NCBI RefSeq assembly: GCF_036227205.1
Contig: NZ_CP109442.1
Span: 434,001 to 498,000, forward strand
Source: Amycolatopsis sp. NBC_01480
Lineage (GTDB): Bacteria; Actinomycetota; Actinomycetes; Mycobacteriales; Pseudonocardiaceae
DNA length: 64,000 nt
Reading direction: 5' to 3'
Within the stretch, counting starts at the first letter, position 1, and each line of letters starts with the position of its first letter. Below are positions 1 through 8,341 of this stretch, one piece after another. Below the pieces are notes generated by a model. That model did no database searches. It was given only the letters and a program-made list of their open reading frames with translations, and was not told the origin of the DNA. A program made the position numbers and the translations under genes.

Positions 1-2
1 AA

Positions 3-947
3 CGCGTCGCGACGACCGCCGCGCGCGTCTCCGAGCTGCCGCTGGACCGGGGTTACGTCGACCTGTCGGTGCGGGTCCCCGACGGCGACACCGACCCGCG
101 CACCGAGGTCGGCCAGGTCGGCTCCGCGCTGAACCTCATGCTGGGCCACATCTCCGCCGCGCTGGAGGCGCGGCACGCCAGCGAGATGCGCGCCCGCCAG
201 TTCGTCGCCGACGCGAGCCACGAGCTGCGGACGCCGCTCGCCGCCATCCGCGGGTACGCCGAGCTCGCCGGGCGCGGGCGGATGCTGGTGCCGCCGGACA
301 TCGCGCGGTCGATGACCCGGATCGAGTCGGAGGCCGACCGGATGACCACGCTCGTCGAGGACCTGCTGCTGCTGGCGCGGCTCGACGCGGGCCGCCCGCT
401 CGAACTCGCCGAGGTCGACCTCGCCCGGCTGGTCGCCGACGCCGTCGGGGACGCCCACGTCGCCGGGCCCGGGCACGAATGGCGGCTGAACCTGCCGGAC
501 GAGCCGATCCTGGTGCACGGCGACGTCCAGCGGCTGCACCAGGTCCTGGCCAACCTGCTCGCCAACGCCCGCGTGCACACCCCGCCCGGGACCACCGTCG
601 TCACGTCGCTCGCGCGCTCGGCGGACGGCAGTGCCGTGGTCACCGTGACCGACAACGGCCCGGGCATCCCGCCGGACCTGCTCCCGGCCGTCTTCGAACG
701 CTTCGCGCGCGGCGATTCGTCACGCTCGCGCGCCGCGGGCAGCACCGGCCTCGGCATGGCCATCGCGGCGGCGGTCCTGGTCGCGCACCACGGCACGATC
801 GAGGTGCACAGCCACCCGGGCCGCACCGAGTTCGCCGTCCGGCTGCCGACGGTCGTGCCCGCGCAACGCAGCCGTTCCGTCCCGCAGCTCGAAGCCCGGC
901 GCCCGCACAAACCGGGGCGTCCGCCGAACAACCTGCGCGCGTCCTGA
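3..947 (+). CDS. Sensor histidine kinase, C-terminal part (5' end outside window)
   Basis: The frame is open from the window edge, so the sensor and membrane parts are missing. The first 45 or so residues read as the end of a HAMP linker (EVGQVGSALNLMLGHI). The dimerisation and phosphoacceptor domain follows with H-box [13 protein letters not shown], the phosphorylated His being codon 219-221. The ATPase domain has an N-box (NLLANARVH), DNGPGIPP and GSTGLGMA. The C-terminal 30 residues are basic and low in complexity. This is the usual layout of an OmpR-partner membrane kinase. Its response regulator probably lies upstream of the window, because the gene downstream is an unrelated methyltransferase. 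The ligand cannot be inferred. Confidence 0.93.
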   Translation, partial: RVATTAARVSELPLDRGYVDLSVRVPDGDTDPRTEVGQVGSALNLMLGHISAALEARHASEMRARQFVADASHELRTPLAAIRGYAELAGRGRMLVPPDIARSMTRIESEADRMTTLVEDLLLLARLDAGRPLELAEVDLARLVADAVGDAHVAGPGHEWRLNLPDEPILVHGDVQRLHQVLANLLANARVHTPPGTTVVTSLARSADGSAVVTVTDNGPGIPPDLLPAVFERFARGDSSRSRAAGSTGLGMAIAAAVLVAHHGTIEVHSHPGRTEFAVRLPTVVPAQRSRSVPQLEARRPHKPGRPPNNLRAS

Positions 948-994
948 CGGAAATACAGCTGCCACAGCCAAGACGGCCTGGTTAGGTTCGGGCG

Positions 995-2008
995 ATGGAG
1001 CAGATCCGAGCCATGGCCGACCTCGCCACGCCGATGTCCATCCGGGTGGCCGCCACGCTCAGCTTGGCCGAGCACGCCGGAACCGTTGGGGCGACGGCAG
1101 AACAGCTCGCCGCCGCGACCGGAACCGCGGCGCCGGCCCTCCGGCGGCTGCTTGACCACCTCGTCGCGATCGACGTCTTCACGCTCGACGATGGCCGGTA
1201 CCGCCCGACCGACCTCGGCGCGCAGCTGCGCGAGGACGCCCCGGAAGGGATCAAGCCGCTGCTCGACATCACCTGCGCCGGCGGCCGGGCCGAACTCGCG
1301 TTCGTCGACCTGCTCGGCACGATCACCACCGGAGAGCCCGCCTACGAGCAGCGGTACGGCCGCGGATTCTGGGCGGACCTCGGCGCGGACCCGAAGCTGC
1401 GGCGCACGTTCGACGCCCAGATGAACTGGCGGTTCCAGGCGCAGGCGCCGCAGATCGCCGAGCGTTTCGACTGGAGCCGGTTCACCGAGGTCCTGGACGT
1501 CGGCGGGGGCGACGGGATCGTGCTCGCGGAGATCCTGCGAGCCCATCCCGGTCTGCGCGGGCGGGTCCTGGACCTCGAGCCGACGAGCGCCGCGGCCGCC
1601 GATCGGTTCGCCGCCGCGGGATTCGGAGACCGGGCCGGCGCCGTTTCCGGCAGCTTCTTCGACCCGCTGCCCACCGGGGCCGACGCCTATCTCCTGTCCG
1701 ACATCCTGCACGACTGGGACGACGAGCACGCCCGCGAAATCCTGGCCGGTTGCCGCCGGGCCGCCGCTCCGGACGGCACCGTGGTGGTGATCGAGGCGGT
1801 GCTCGGGCAGGGCACCGACACCGCGATGGATCTGTTCATGCTGATGTGTTTCGCCGGCCGGGAACGGACCGTCGACGAGCTGGCCGCGCTCGGCACCGGC
1901 GCCGGGCTCGTGCTCCGCGCGTCCAGCCCGATCGCGGACGGGCGGACGGCGCTGGCGTTCGGCGTCGCCCGAGCCGCGGACAAAACCACAGAAACCACAC
2001 AGGACTGA
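995..2008 (+). CDS. SAM-dependent O-methyltransferase (Methyltransf_2 / AdoMet_MTases family)
   Basis: A 337-residue protein of the small-molecule O-methyltransferase family. An N-terminal winged-helix dimerisation domain (about residues 5-90, with TAEQLAAATGTAAPALRRLLDH) precedes a Rossmann SAM-binding domain with DVGGGDG at about residues 168-174. SDILHDWDDEHA follows, and His239 in it sits where the family has its catalytic base. Such enzymes methylate hydroxyls of phenolic or polyketide metabolites, but the substrate is unknown because no biosynthetic cluster surrounds the gene. The ATG at 995 gives the normal family length. The gene stands alone, 47 bp after the kinase and 39 bp before the glycosyltransferase operon. 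Confidence 0.88.
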   Translation: MEQIRAMADLATPMSIRVAATLSLAEHAGTVGATAEQLAAATGTAAPALRRLLDHLVAIDVFTLDDGRYRPTDLGAQLREDAPEGIKPLLDITCAGGRAELAFVDLLGTITTGEPAYEQRYGRGFWADLGADPKLRRTFDAQMNWRFQAQAPQIAERFDWSRFTEVLDVGGGDGIVLAEILRAHPGLRGRVLDLEPTSAAAADRFAAAGFGDRAGAVSGSFFDPLPTGADAYLLSDILHDWDDEHAREILAGCRRAAAPDGTVVVIEAVLGQGTDTAMDLFMLMCFAGRERTVDELAALGTGAGLVLRASSPIADGRTALAFGVARAADKTTETTQD

Positions 2009-2047
2009 CACAACGGTGCCCCAGCTCGGGCCGTGAAGCTGGGGCCC

Positions 2048-3961
2048 ATGACCGCAGTCGCGACCCCCGCCCGCCCGGCCGTCCCGGACCGGGCCCCTCG
2101 GAAAACCGATCCCCGCTGGGTTCGCCCAACGCTCCTGCTCCTGCTCGTCGCGACCGCGGGGCTCTACCTGTGGGACCTCGGCGCCTCGGGCTGGGCCAAC
2201 GCGTTCTACTCAGCCGCCGCGCAAGCCGGCTCGGAGAGCTGGAAGGCGCTGTTCTTCGGTTCCAGCGACGCCGCGAACGGCATCACCGTCGACAAAACCC
2301 CGGCCGCGCTCTGGGTGATGAGCCTTTCCGCGCGGCTGTTCGGGGTGAACGCGTGGAGCATCCTGGTCCCGCAGGCGCTGATGGGCGTCGGCTCCACCTG
2401 GCTGCTGTACGCCACGGTGCGGCGGACGTCGGGCGCCGCGGCCGGGCTGCTGGCCGGCACCGTCCTCACGCTCACCCCTGCGGCGGCGCTGATCTTCCGC
2501 TTCAACAACCCGGACGCGCTGCTCGTGCTGCTGCTCGTAGCCGCCGCGTACGGCACCGTCCGCGCGCTGGAAAAAGCGAGCCCGAAGTGGCTCATGCTGG
2601 CCGGCGCGGCCGTCGGGTTCGGGTTCCTCGCCAAGATGCTGCAGGCGTTCCTGGTGCTGCCCGCGTTCGGCCTGGCGTACCTGATCGCCGCGCCGGCCTC
2701 GCTCCGCAAACGGCTGCTGCACCTGGCCGCCGCGACCGTCGCGGTGGTCGTCTCGGCGGGCTGGTACCTCGCGGTGGTGACGCTGTGGCCGGCCGCCGAC
2801 CGGCCGTTCATCGGCGGCTCGCAGAACAACAGCCTGCTCGAACTCACGTTGGGCTACAACGGTTTCGGCCGCATCACCGGCGACGAGACCGGCAGCGTCG
2901 GCGGGGGCGGAGGCGGCGGTGGCTGGGGCAGCACCGGCCTGTTCCGGCTGTTCGGCAGCGAGATGGCCGGCGGCATCGCCTGGCTGATCCCGGCGGCGCT
3001 GCTCGCGCTCGGCGCCGGGCTCTGGTTCACCCGCCGCGCCCCGCGCACCGACCCCGGCCGCGCCGCGCTGGTCGTCTGGGGCGGCTGGCTGCTGGTGACG
3101 GCCGCGGTGTTCAGCTACATGGGCGGCATCATCCACCCGTACTACACGGTCGCGCTGGCCCCGGCGATCGCCGCGCTCGTCGGCACCGCCGCGGTGCAGC
3201 TTTGGCGCCTGCGCTCGGAACCGGCCGCCGCCGGGCTGCTCAGCGGCGGCGTCGCGCTGACCGCGCTGACCACGTACGCGCTGTTGATCCGCGATTCTTC
3301 GTGGTTGCCGTGGCTCGCCCCGACCGTGCTCGTGGCCGGGCTGCTCACCGCCGTCGCGCTGTTCTTCGTCAACCAGCTCGGCCGCGCCGCCGCGCGCGGG
3401 ATCGCCGTGCTGGGCCTGGTGACGCTGCTCGCCGGGACCGGCGCGTACAGCCTCGCGACCGCCGCGACCACCCACAGCGGCGCCATTCCGTCGGCCGGGC
3501 CGAGCAGTGGCTTCGGCGGTATGCCTGGAGGTGGCGGTCCCGGTGGCAACGCCGGTGGCGGTCCTGGTGGAAATGGCGGCGGACGCGGCGGTGGCATGGC
3601 GGGCGGACTGCTCGGCACCTCGTTGCCCGGCGCCAACCTCACCGCCCTGCTGACCCGGGACGCGAGCCAGTACCGCTGGACGGCCGCGACCGTCGGCTCC
3701 AACAACGCCGCCGGCTACCAGCTCGGCAGCGGGCAGCCCGTGCTCGCCGTGGGCGGCTTCAACGGGACCGACCCGTACCCGACGCTGCAGCAGTTCCAGC
3801 AGTACGTCCGGAGTGGACAGATCCACTACTTCCTCGGCGAAGGCATGGGCATGCAGGGCGACAGCGGCAGCAACTACGCCGAGCAGATCGCCGAGTGGGT
3901 GGCGGCGAACTATCAATCGACCACTGTGGACGGTGTCACGGTGTACGACCTGACCGCCTGA
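2048..3961 (+). CDS. GT39-family membrane glycosyltransferase, YkcB-like (first paralogue)
   Basis: A 637-residue polytopic protein of the ArnT/PMT-like GT39 class, which uses polyprenyl-phosphate sugars as donors on the outer face of the membrane. The N-terminal membrane segment is followed by the conserved loop NAFYSAAAQAGS...GITVDKTPAALW. Many helices follow, then Gly-rich linkers (about residues 280-295 and 490-525) and a soluble C-terminal domain (QLGSGQPVLAVGGFNGTDP) typical of Bacillus YkcB relatives. I chose the ATG at 2048, preceded by GCTGGGG, over an in-frame GTG at 2033. It is strongly similar to the protein at 5480-7357. With the GT2 protein between them this resembles a sugar-lipid synthesis and transfer unit. 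The transferred sugar is unknown. Confidence 0.85.
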   Translation: MTAVATPARPAVPDRAPRKTDPRWVRPTLLLLLVATAGLYLWDLGASGWANAFYSAAAQAGSESWKALFFGSSDAANGITVDKTPAALWVMSLSARLFGVNAWSILVPQALMGVGSTWLLYATVRRTSGAAAGLLAGTVLTLTPAAALIFRFNNPDALLVLLLVAAAYGTVRALEKASPKWLMLAGAAVGFGFLAKMLQAFLVLPAFGLAYLIAAPASLRKRLLHLAAATVAVVVSAGWYLAVVTLWPAADRPFIGGSQNNSLLELTLGYNGFGRITGDETGSVGGGGGGGGWGSTGLFRLFGSEMAGGIAWLIPAALLALGAGLWFTRRAPRTDPGRAALVVWGGWLLVTAAVFSYMGGIIHPYYTVALAPAIAALVGTAAVQLWRLRSEPAAAGLLSGGVALTALTTYALLIRDSSWLPWLAPTVLVAGLLTAVALFFVNQLGRAAARGIAVLGLVTLLAGTGAYSLATAATTHSGAIPSAGPSSGFGGMPGGGGPGGNAGGGPGGNGGGRGGGMAGGLLGTSLPGANLTALLTRDASQYRWTAATVGSNNAAGYQLGSGQPVLAVGGFNGTDPYPTLQQFQQYVRSGQIHYFLGEGMGMQGDSGSNYAEQIAEWVAANYQSTTVDGVTVYDLTA

Positions 3962-4000
3962 GCCCCACGCGGCCAAGCCGATGGCCAGGTCCCGATGCGC

Positions 4001-4047
4001 CCCAATGTGGCGTTCGGTGCGTCCAACGCACCGAACGCCACATTGGG
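4001..4047. repeat. Perfect 21-bp inverted repeat with 5-nt loop
   Basis: The arms 4001-4021 and 4027-4047 are exact reverse complements separated by TCCAA. The left arm begins CCCAATGTGGCG and ends TTCGGTGCG. It lies 40 bp after a stop codon and can act as a terminator or a Rho-independent-like hairpin, but there is no T-run. The CCAATG end recurs in the hairpin at 50873-50914. The length and perfection suggest a dispersed intergenic repeat family. Confidence 0.85.
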
Positions 4048-4196
4048 TGCGTGGAATCGGGGCTGGGCGCGGAGCGCTTCCGTTGAGGGTGGTGGTGGGG
4101 CAGGGCTGGAGCAACCAAGGCTGGGGCGCTCCGACCCACAGGGCCACCACAGGAATGCCACAAGGTAGCCAAAGCCAGGGCCGCGAAGGTGAACTC

Positions 4197-5483
4197 ATGA
4201 ACGCCACCGCTCCCTCCCGCAGCAGCGCCGGCACCGTGCCCGCCCCGCGGCCGGGCACCACCCCGGTCGGCCTCAGCGGCCCGCACCCGGTCCTCGACGT
4301 CGTGATCCCGGTCTACAACGAGGAGACCGACCTCGAGCCCTGCATCCGCCGCCTGCACGCGCACCTGGAAGAACACGTCACCTACCCGTACCGGATCACC
4401 ATCGCGGACAACGCGAGCACGGACGAGACCCTGCACGTCGCCGAGCGGCTCGCGCGGGAGATCCCCGAAGTCGTGGTCCACCACCTGGACGAGAAGGGCC
4501 GCGGGCGCGCGCTCCGCGCCGTCTGGTCTACATCGGACGCCAGCGTGCTGGCCTACATGGACGTGGACCTGTCGACGGACCTCGCCGCGCTCGCGCCGCT
4601 GGTGGCGCCGCTGCTGTCCGGGCATTCGGACCTCGCCATCGGCAGCCGGCTGGCTCGCGGGGCGCGCGTGGTCCGCGGGCCGAAGCGGGAGTTCATCTCG
4701 CGTTGCTACAACCTGATCCTCAAGGGCACGCTGGCGGCGAAGTTCTCCGACGCGCAGTGCGGTTTCAAGGCCATCCGCGGCGATGTCGCCCGGCGGCTGC
4801 TGCCGCACGTGCAGGACACCGGCTGGTTCTTCGACACCGAGCTGCTGGTGCTCGCGCAACGGTCCGGCCTGCGCATCCACGAGGTGCCGGTGGACTGGGT
4901 CGACGACCCGGACTCGTCGGTCAACATCATCGCCACGGCGACCGCGGACCTCAAGGGCGTCGCGCGGCTGACCCGCGCCACGTTCACCGGCGAGGTCCCG
5001 ATCAGCCGGCTGCGCGAGCAGCTCGGCCGGGAGCCCATCGGCGTCGAGGCGCCGGGGGTGCCGCCGAGCCTGGCGCGTCAGCTGGTGCGGTTCGCCGCCG
5101 TCGGCGTCGCCAGCACCGCCGCGTACCTGCTGCTGTTCCTGTTGCTGCGCGCCGGAGTCGGCTCGCAGGTCGCGAACTTCACCGCGCTGCTCGTCACCGC
5201 GATCGCCAACACCGCCGTCAACCGCCGGGTCACCTTCGGCGTGCGCGGGCGGACCGGCGCCGGGCGGCACCAGTTCGAGGGCCTGATCGTGTTCGGCCTC
5301 GGTCTGCTGCTGACCAGCGGTTCGCTGGCTCTGCTCAACGGGACCACCCACCCCGGGCTGGTCCTGGAAACCACTGTGCTCGTGCTGGCGAACCTGGCCG
5401 CCACGGTGCTCCGCTTCCTGTTGCTGCGCGGCTGGGTCTTCAACCCCCGCCGCGGGCGCGCCACCGCCGAGGAGAACCGATGA
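4197..5483 (+). CDS. GT2 glycosyltransferase fused to GtrA-like membrane domain
   Basis: A 428-residue fusion. Residues about 35-270 form a GT2 domain (VVIPVYNEETDLEPCI, nucleotide-binding YMDVDLST, and QCGFKAIRG typical of dolichyl/polyprenyl-phosphate sugar synthases). Residues about 295-428 form a GtrA domain with four membrane helices starting LVRFAAVGVAS. The likely role is to make polyprenyl-phosphate-hexose on the cytoplasmic face and help flip it, supplying the flanking GT39 enzymes. The ATG at 4197 is chosen because the frame upstream of it crosses the intergenic hairpin. Its stop overlaps the start of the next gene (ATGA), so the two are translationally coupled. Confidence 0.9.
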   Translation: MNATAPSRSSAGTVPAPRPGTTPVGLSGPHPVLDVVIPVYNEETDLEPCIRRLHAHLEEHVTYPYRITIADNASTDETLHVAERLAREIPEVVVHHLDEKGRGRALRAVWSTSDASVLAYMDVDLSTDLAALAPLVAPLLSGHSDLAIGSRLARGARVVRGPKREFISRCYNLILKGTLAAKFSDAQCGFKAIRGDVARRLLPHVQDTGWFFDTELLVLAQRSGLRIHEVPVDWVDDPDSSVNIIATATADLKGVARLTRATFTGEVPISRLREQLGREPIGVEAPGVPPSLARQLVRFAAVGVASTAAYLLLFLLLRAGVGSQVANFTALLVTAIANTAVNRRVTFGVRGRTGAGRHQFEGLIVFGLGLLLTSGSLALLNGTTHPGLVLETTVLVLANLAATVLRFLLLRGWVFNPRRGRATAEENR

Positions 5484-7357
5484 CCGCCGTCCTGCCCGCT
5501 CCCGTCGAGGGCGTCACCGCCCGAGATCCGCGGCACCGCAAGGAAAACGCGCCACGCTGGGTGCGCCCGTCCGTGTTCGGGCTGCTCGCGGTGACCGCCG
5601 TCCTGTACTTCTGGAACCTGACCGCCTCCGGCTACGGGAACTCGTTCTACGCGGCCGCCGTGCAGTCGGGAACGCAGAGCCTGAAGGCCTGGCTGTTCGG
5701 CTCGCTGGACTCCGGCAACGTGATCACGGTCGACAAACCGCCCGCCGCACTGTGGGTCGGCACGGCCTTCGCGCGAATCTTCGGGTTCTCCAGCTTCACG
5801 GTGCTGGCCCCGCAGGCGCTGATGGGCGTCGCGTCCGTCGGCCTGCTGTACCTGACGGTGCGGCGGGTTTCCGGCCCGGTGCCCGGCCTGCTGGCCGGCG
5901 CGGTGCTCGCGCTGACGCCGGTGGCCGCGCTGATGTTCCGGTTCAACAACCCGGACGCGCTGCTGGTGCTGCTGCTGATCGCGGCCGCGTACTTCACCGT
6001 CCGCGCCGTCGAAAAGGCGAGCCCGATGTGGCTCGCGCTGGCCGGCGTCGCGATCGGGTTCGGCTTCCTGACGAAGATGATGCAGGCGTTCCTGGTGCTG
6101 CCCGCGTTCGCCCTGGTCTACCTGATCGCCGCGCCGACCGGGCTGGGCAAACGCTTGCTGCACCTGCTCGGCGCCGCGGCCGCGGTGGTCGTCTCGGCGG
6201 GCTGGTTCCTCGCGCTGGTCGCGTTCTGGCCGGCGTCTTCCCGCCCGTATATCGGCGGCTCGACCGGGAACAGCCTGCTGGAGCTCGCATTGGGCTACAA
6301 CGGCCTCGGCCGGATCTTCGGCGGCGAGGGCAACCGCGGCGGTGGCGGCGGCGGATTCGGTGGTGGCGGCGCCAACACGAGTTTCGGCGGCGCCAGCGGC
6401 ATCGGCCGGATGTTCGGCGCCAGCTTCGGCACCGAGATCTCCTGGCTGCTGCCCGCCGCGCTGATCGGTCTGGTCGCCGGGCTGTGGTTCACCCGGCGCG
6501 CCGCACGCACCGACCGCACGCGCGCGTCGCTGCTGATCTGGGGCGGCTGGCTGCTGGTGACCGGGCTGGTCTTCAGCTTCATGGGCGGGACGATCCACCC
6601 GTACTACGCCGTGCAGCTCGCCCCGGCGATCGCCGCGGTGGTCGCCATCTCCGGGCACGCGCTGTGGCGCAGCCGCGCGAACATGTCGGCCCGGATGGTG
6701 CTGGGCGGGATGATCGCGGTCACGGGGGTGTGGGACTTCATCCTGCTCGAGCGGACGCCGGACTGGCTGCCGTGGCTGCGCTGGGTCGTCGCGGTGCTGG
6801 CGCTGCTGGTCGCGACCGTCGTGGTGGTCGGGCTGCCGCCGATGCGCAAGGCGCTCGCGGTGCTGGCCGCGGCGAGCGTGCTGACGCTGGGACTCGGCAC
6901 TGCCGCGTACGCCGTGGACACGACCTCGGTGGCGCACACCGGGTCCATCCCGGTCTCCGGGCCCTCCTCGCAGAACGGCATCGGCGGTGGCCGGATGGGC
7001 GGCGGCGGTGGCTTCGGCGAAGACAGCTCGAGTACCGCGTTGTCGCAGTTGCTGGCGAAGACCACGACCAAGTGGGCGGCGGCGACCAGTGGCTCGCAGT
7101 CGGCTGCTTCGCTGGAGCTGGCCAGTGGCAAGGCCGTGATCGGCATCGGCGGCTGGGACGGCAGTGATCCCGCGCCGACGCTGGCCCAGTTCAAGCAGTA
7201 CGTGGCGGACGGCGAGATCTCGTACTACGTCGTCGGCGGCCAGGGCGGTGGCCAAGGCGGCCCCGGCGGCGGCTCGACCGAGATCAGCGACTGGGTGGCG
7301 GCGAACTTCACCGCGACCACGGTGGGCGGGCAGACCGTGTACCAGCTCACTGCCTGA
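5480..7357 (+). CDS. GT39-family membrane glycosyltransferase, YkcB-like (second paralogue)
   Basis: A 625-residue paralogue of the protein at 2048-3961 with the same order of parts: loop NSFYAAAVQSGTQSLKAWLFG...VITVDKPPAALW, multiple helices, Gly-rich linkers near residues 285-300 and 510-520, and the C-terminal globular domain LASGKAVIGIGGWDGSDPAPT. DNA similarity is high in the middle of both genes, pointing to tandem duplication around the GT2 gene. The start ATG overlaps the preceding stop by 4 nt. A strong hairpin at 7364-7401 closes the operon. It is presumably a polyprenyl-phosphate-sugar dependent transferase acting on an extracytoplasmic lipid, glycan or protein. Confidence 0.87.
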   Translation: MTAVLPAPVEGVTARDPRHRKENAPRWVRPSVFGLLAVTAVLYFWNLTASGYGNSFYAAAVQSGTQSLKAWLFGSLDSGNVITVDKPPAALWVGTAFARIFGFSSFTVLAPQALMGVASVGLLYLTVRRVSGPVPGLLAGAVLALTPVAALMFRFNNPDALLVLLLIAAAYFTVRAVEKASPMWLALAGVAIGFGFLTKMMQAFLVLPAFALVYLIAAPTGLGKRLLHLLGAAAAVVVSAGWFLALVAFWPASSRPYIGGSTGNSLLELALGYNGLGRIFGGEGNRGGGGGGFGGGGANTSFGGASGIGRMFGASFGTEISWLLPAALIGLVAGLWFTRRAARTDRTRASLLIWGGWLLVTGLVFSFMGGTIHPYYAVQLAPAIAAVVAISGHALWRSRANMSARMVLGGMIAVTGVWDFILLERTPDWLPWLRWVVAVLALLVATVVVVGLPPMRKALAVLAAASVLTLGLGTAAYAVDTTSVAHTGSIPVSGPSSQNGIGGGRMGGGGGFGEDSSSTALSQLLAKTTTKWAAATSGSQSAASLELASGKAVIGIGGWDGSDPAPTLAQFKQYVADGEISYYVVGGQGGGQGGPGGGSTEISDWVAANFTATTVGGQTVYQLTA

Positions 7358-7363
7358 TCGTCG

Positions 7364-7401
7364 GTGAAGGCCTCCTTGCCCGCGGGCGAGGAGGCCTTCA
7401 C
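7364..7401. terminator. Long hairpin terminator after the glycosyltransferase operon
   Basis: GTGAAGGCCTCCT (7364-7376) pairs perfectly with 7389-7401. The loop can extend the stem with GCCC/GGGC. It starts 7 bp after the stop codon. The core AAGGCCTCCTT is shared with the hairpin at 22408-22454. Confidence 0.8.
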
Positions 7402-7508
7402 TGCGTTCGGCAGGAAACAGCTGACCTACAGCCGCCCCTCAGGATGCTCCCAGGATTCGGGCGCATTCTGGAGTCAAGGGGAAGCCGCGAGACAGCCGGG
7501 AGGACGCC

Positions 7509-8222
7509 ATGGCCGGGACTCGATACCCACGCTGGCACACCGCGAGCGCGCAGGGGCCACGCGAGCGCAATGCCGACGCGGTCAGCGCGTACGCACTGGC
7601 CGGCGCGCCGGGCATCACGTTTGCGCTTGCCGACGGCGTCGGCGACGACCCGGGTGCCGGCCGCGCCGCCCAGACCGCCGCCGCGGCCGCCGCGCGCACC
7701 CCGGTGGCCGACGGCCCGGTCGCCGCGATCCTGAACGCGCAGCGGGCGCTGCGCGAACTCGGCGGCACCGGCGACGCCGTGCTGGTCGTCGCGATGCCGT
7801 TCGCGGGCGGCTACCGGATCGCCTGGGTCGGCGACGCCCGCGCGTACGCCTGGGACGGCAGCATGGTCCGCCGGCTCACCGTGGACCACACGCTCGCCGA
7901 GTACTTCCGCTCGCGCCACCAGCCGTACACCCCGCGGATGGAGCACATGGTGACCACCAGCGTCCGCACCACGAAACCGCACGAGATCGGCACTTCCGAG
8001 GTAGTCGGCGGCGGGTTGCTGCTGACCAGCGACGGCGTCCACAAGGTGCTCCCACCGGCGACCATCGACGAGCTGCTCGGCGACCCTGGGCGCGGCGCCG
8101 CGGCCTTGGTCGAGACGGCGATCGCCATCGGCGGCTCCGACAACGCGACTGCGCTGTTCGTCGAACAGCCGGAGGTGGACGTCGCTCACGTCGTCACGGA
8201 GCGGTTTCCGGTTGCCGCCTGA
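7509..8222 (+). CDS. PP2C-type protein phosphatase
   Basis: A 237-residue soluble protein with the PP2C metal-site motifs: RNADA (residues about 20-24), ALADGVGDD (about 38-46), GDARAY, SDGV and SDNATALF. It is a short, domain-only Ser/Thr phosphatase that would need Mg/Mn. The ATG at 7509 is preceded by GGGAGGAC at good spacing. It may reverse phosphorylation by Ser/Thr kinases such as the one at 37893, but nothing in the neighbourhood links them. It is separated from the next gene by a hairpin at 8240. Confidence 0.82.
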   Translation: MAGTRYPRWHTASAQGPRERNADAVSAYALAGAPGITFALADGVGDDPGAGRAAQTAAAAAARTPVADGPVAAILNAQRALRELGGTGDAVLVVAMPFAGGYRIAWVGDARAYAWDGSMVRRLTVDHTLAEYFRSRHQPYTPRMEHMVTTSVRTTKPHEIGTSEVVGGGLLLTSDGVHKVLPPATIDELLGDPGRGAAALVETAIAIGGSDNATALFVEQPEVDVAHVVTERFPVAA

Positions 8223-8239
8223 CGCTGGATGATCCTCGT

Positions 8240-8262
8240 TTTCCCTTGGGGCGTAAGGGAAA
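8240..8262. terminator. Hairpin after the PP2C gene
   Basis: TTTCCCTT (8240-8247) pairs with AAGGGAAA (8255-8262) across a 7-nt loop, 18 bp after the stop codon. It is a short but perfect stem in a stretch that is locally less GC-rich. Confidence 0.55.
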
Positions 8263-8341
8263 TTCGGGTTGTTCTGGGTTGGGGTGCGAAAATTGTCGGT
8301 GGGTCTCGCTACGGTCGGCTTCAACGGATCGGGGAGGGACC

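Noticed and set aside
53..2011. Long open frame antisense to the kinase and methyltransferase genes
   Set aside because: It is a GC-rich shadow frame. The product is Arg/Gly/Pro-rich with no domain, and both opposite genes are well-formed families.
3481..3600. Gly-codon-rich tract as an assembly artefact or non-coding repeat
   Set aside because: The frame is maintained and the paralogue at 5480-7357 has the same Gly-rich linker at the equivalent place.
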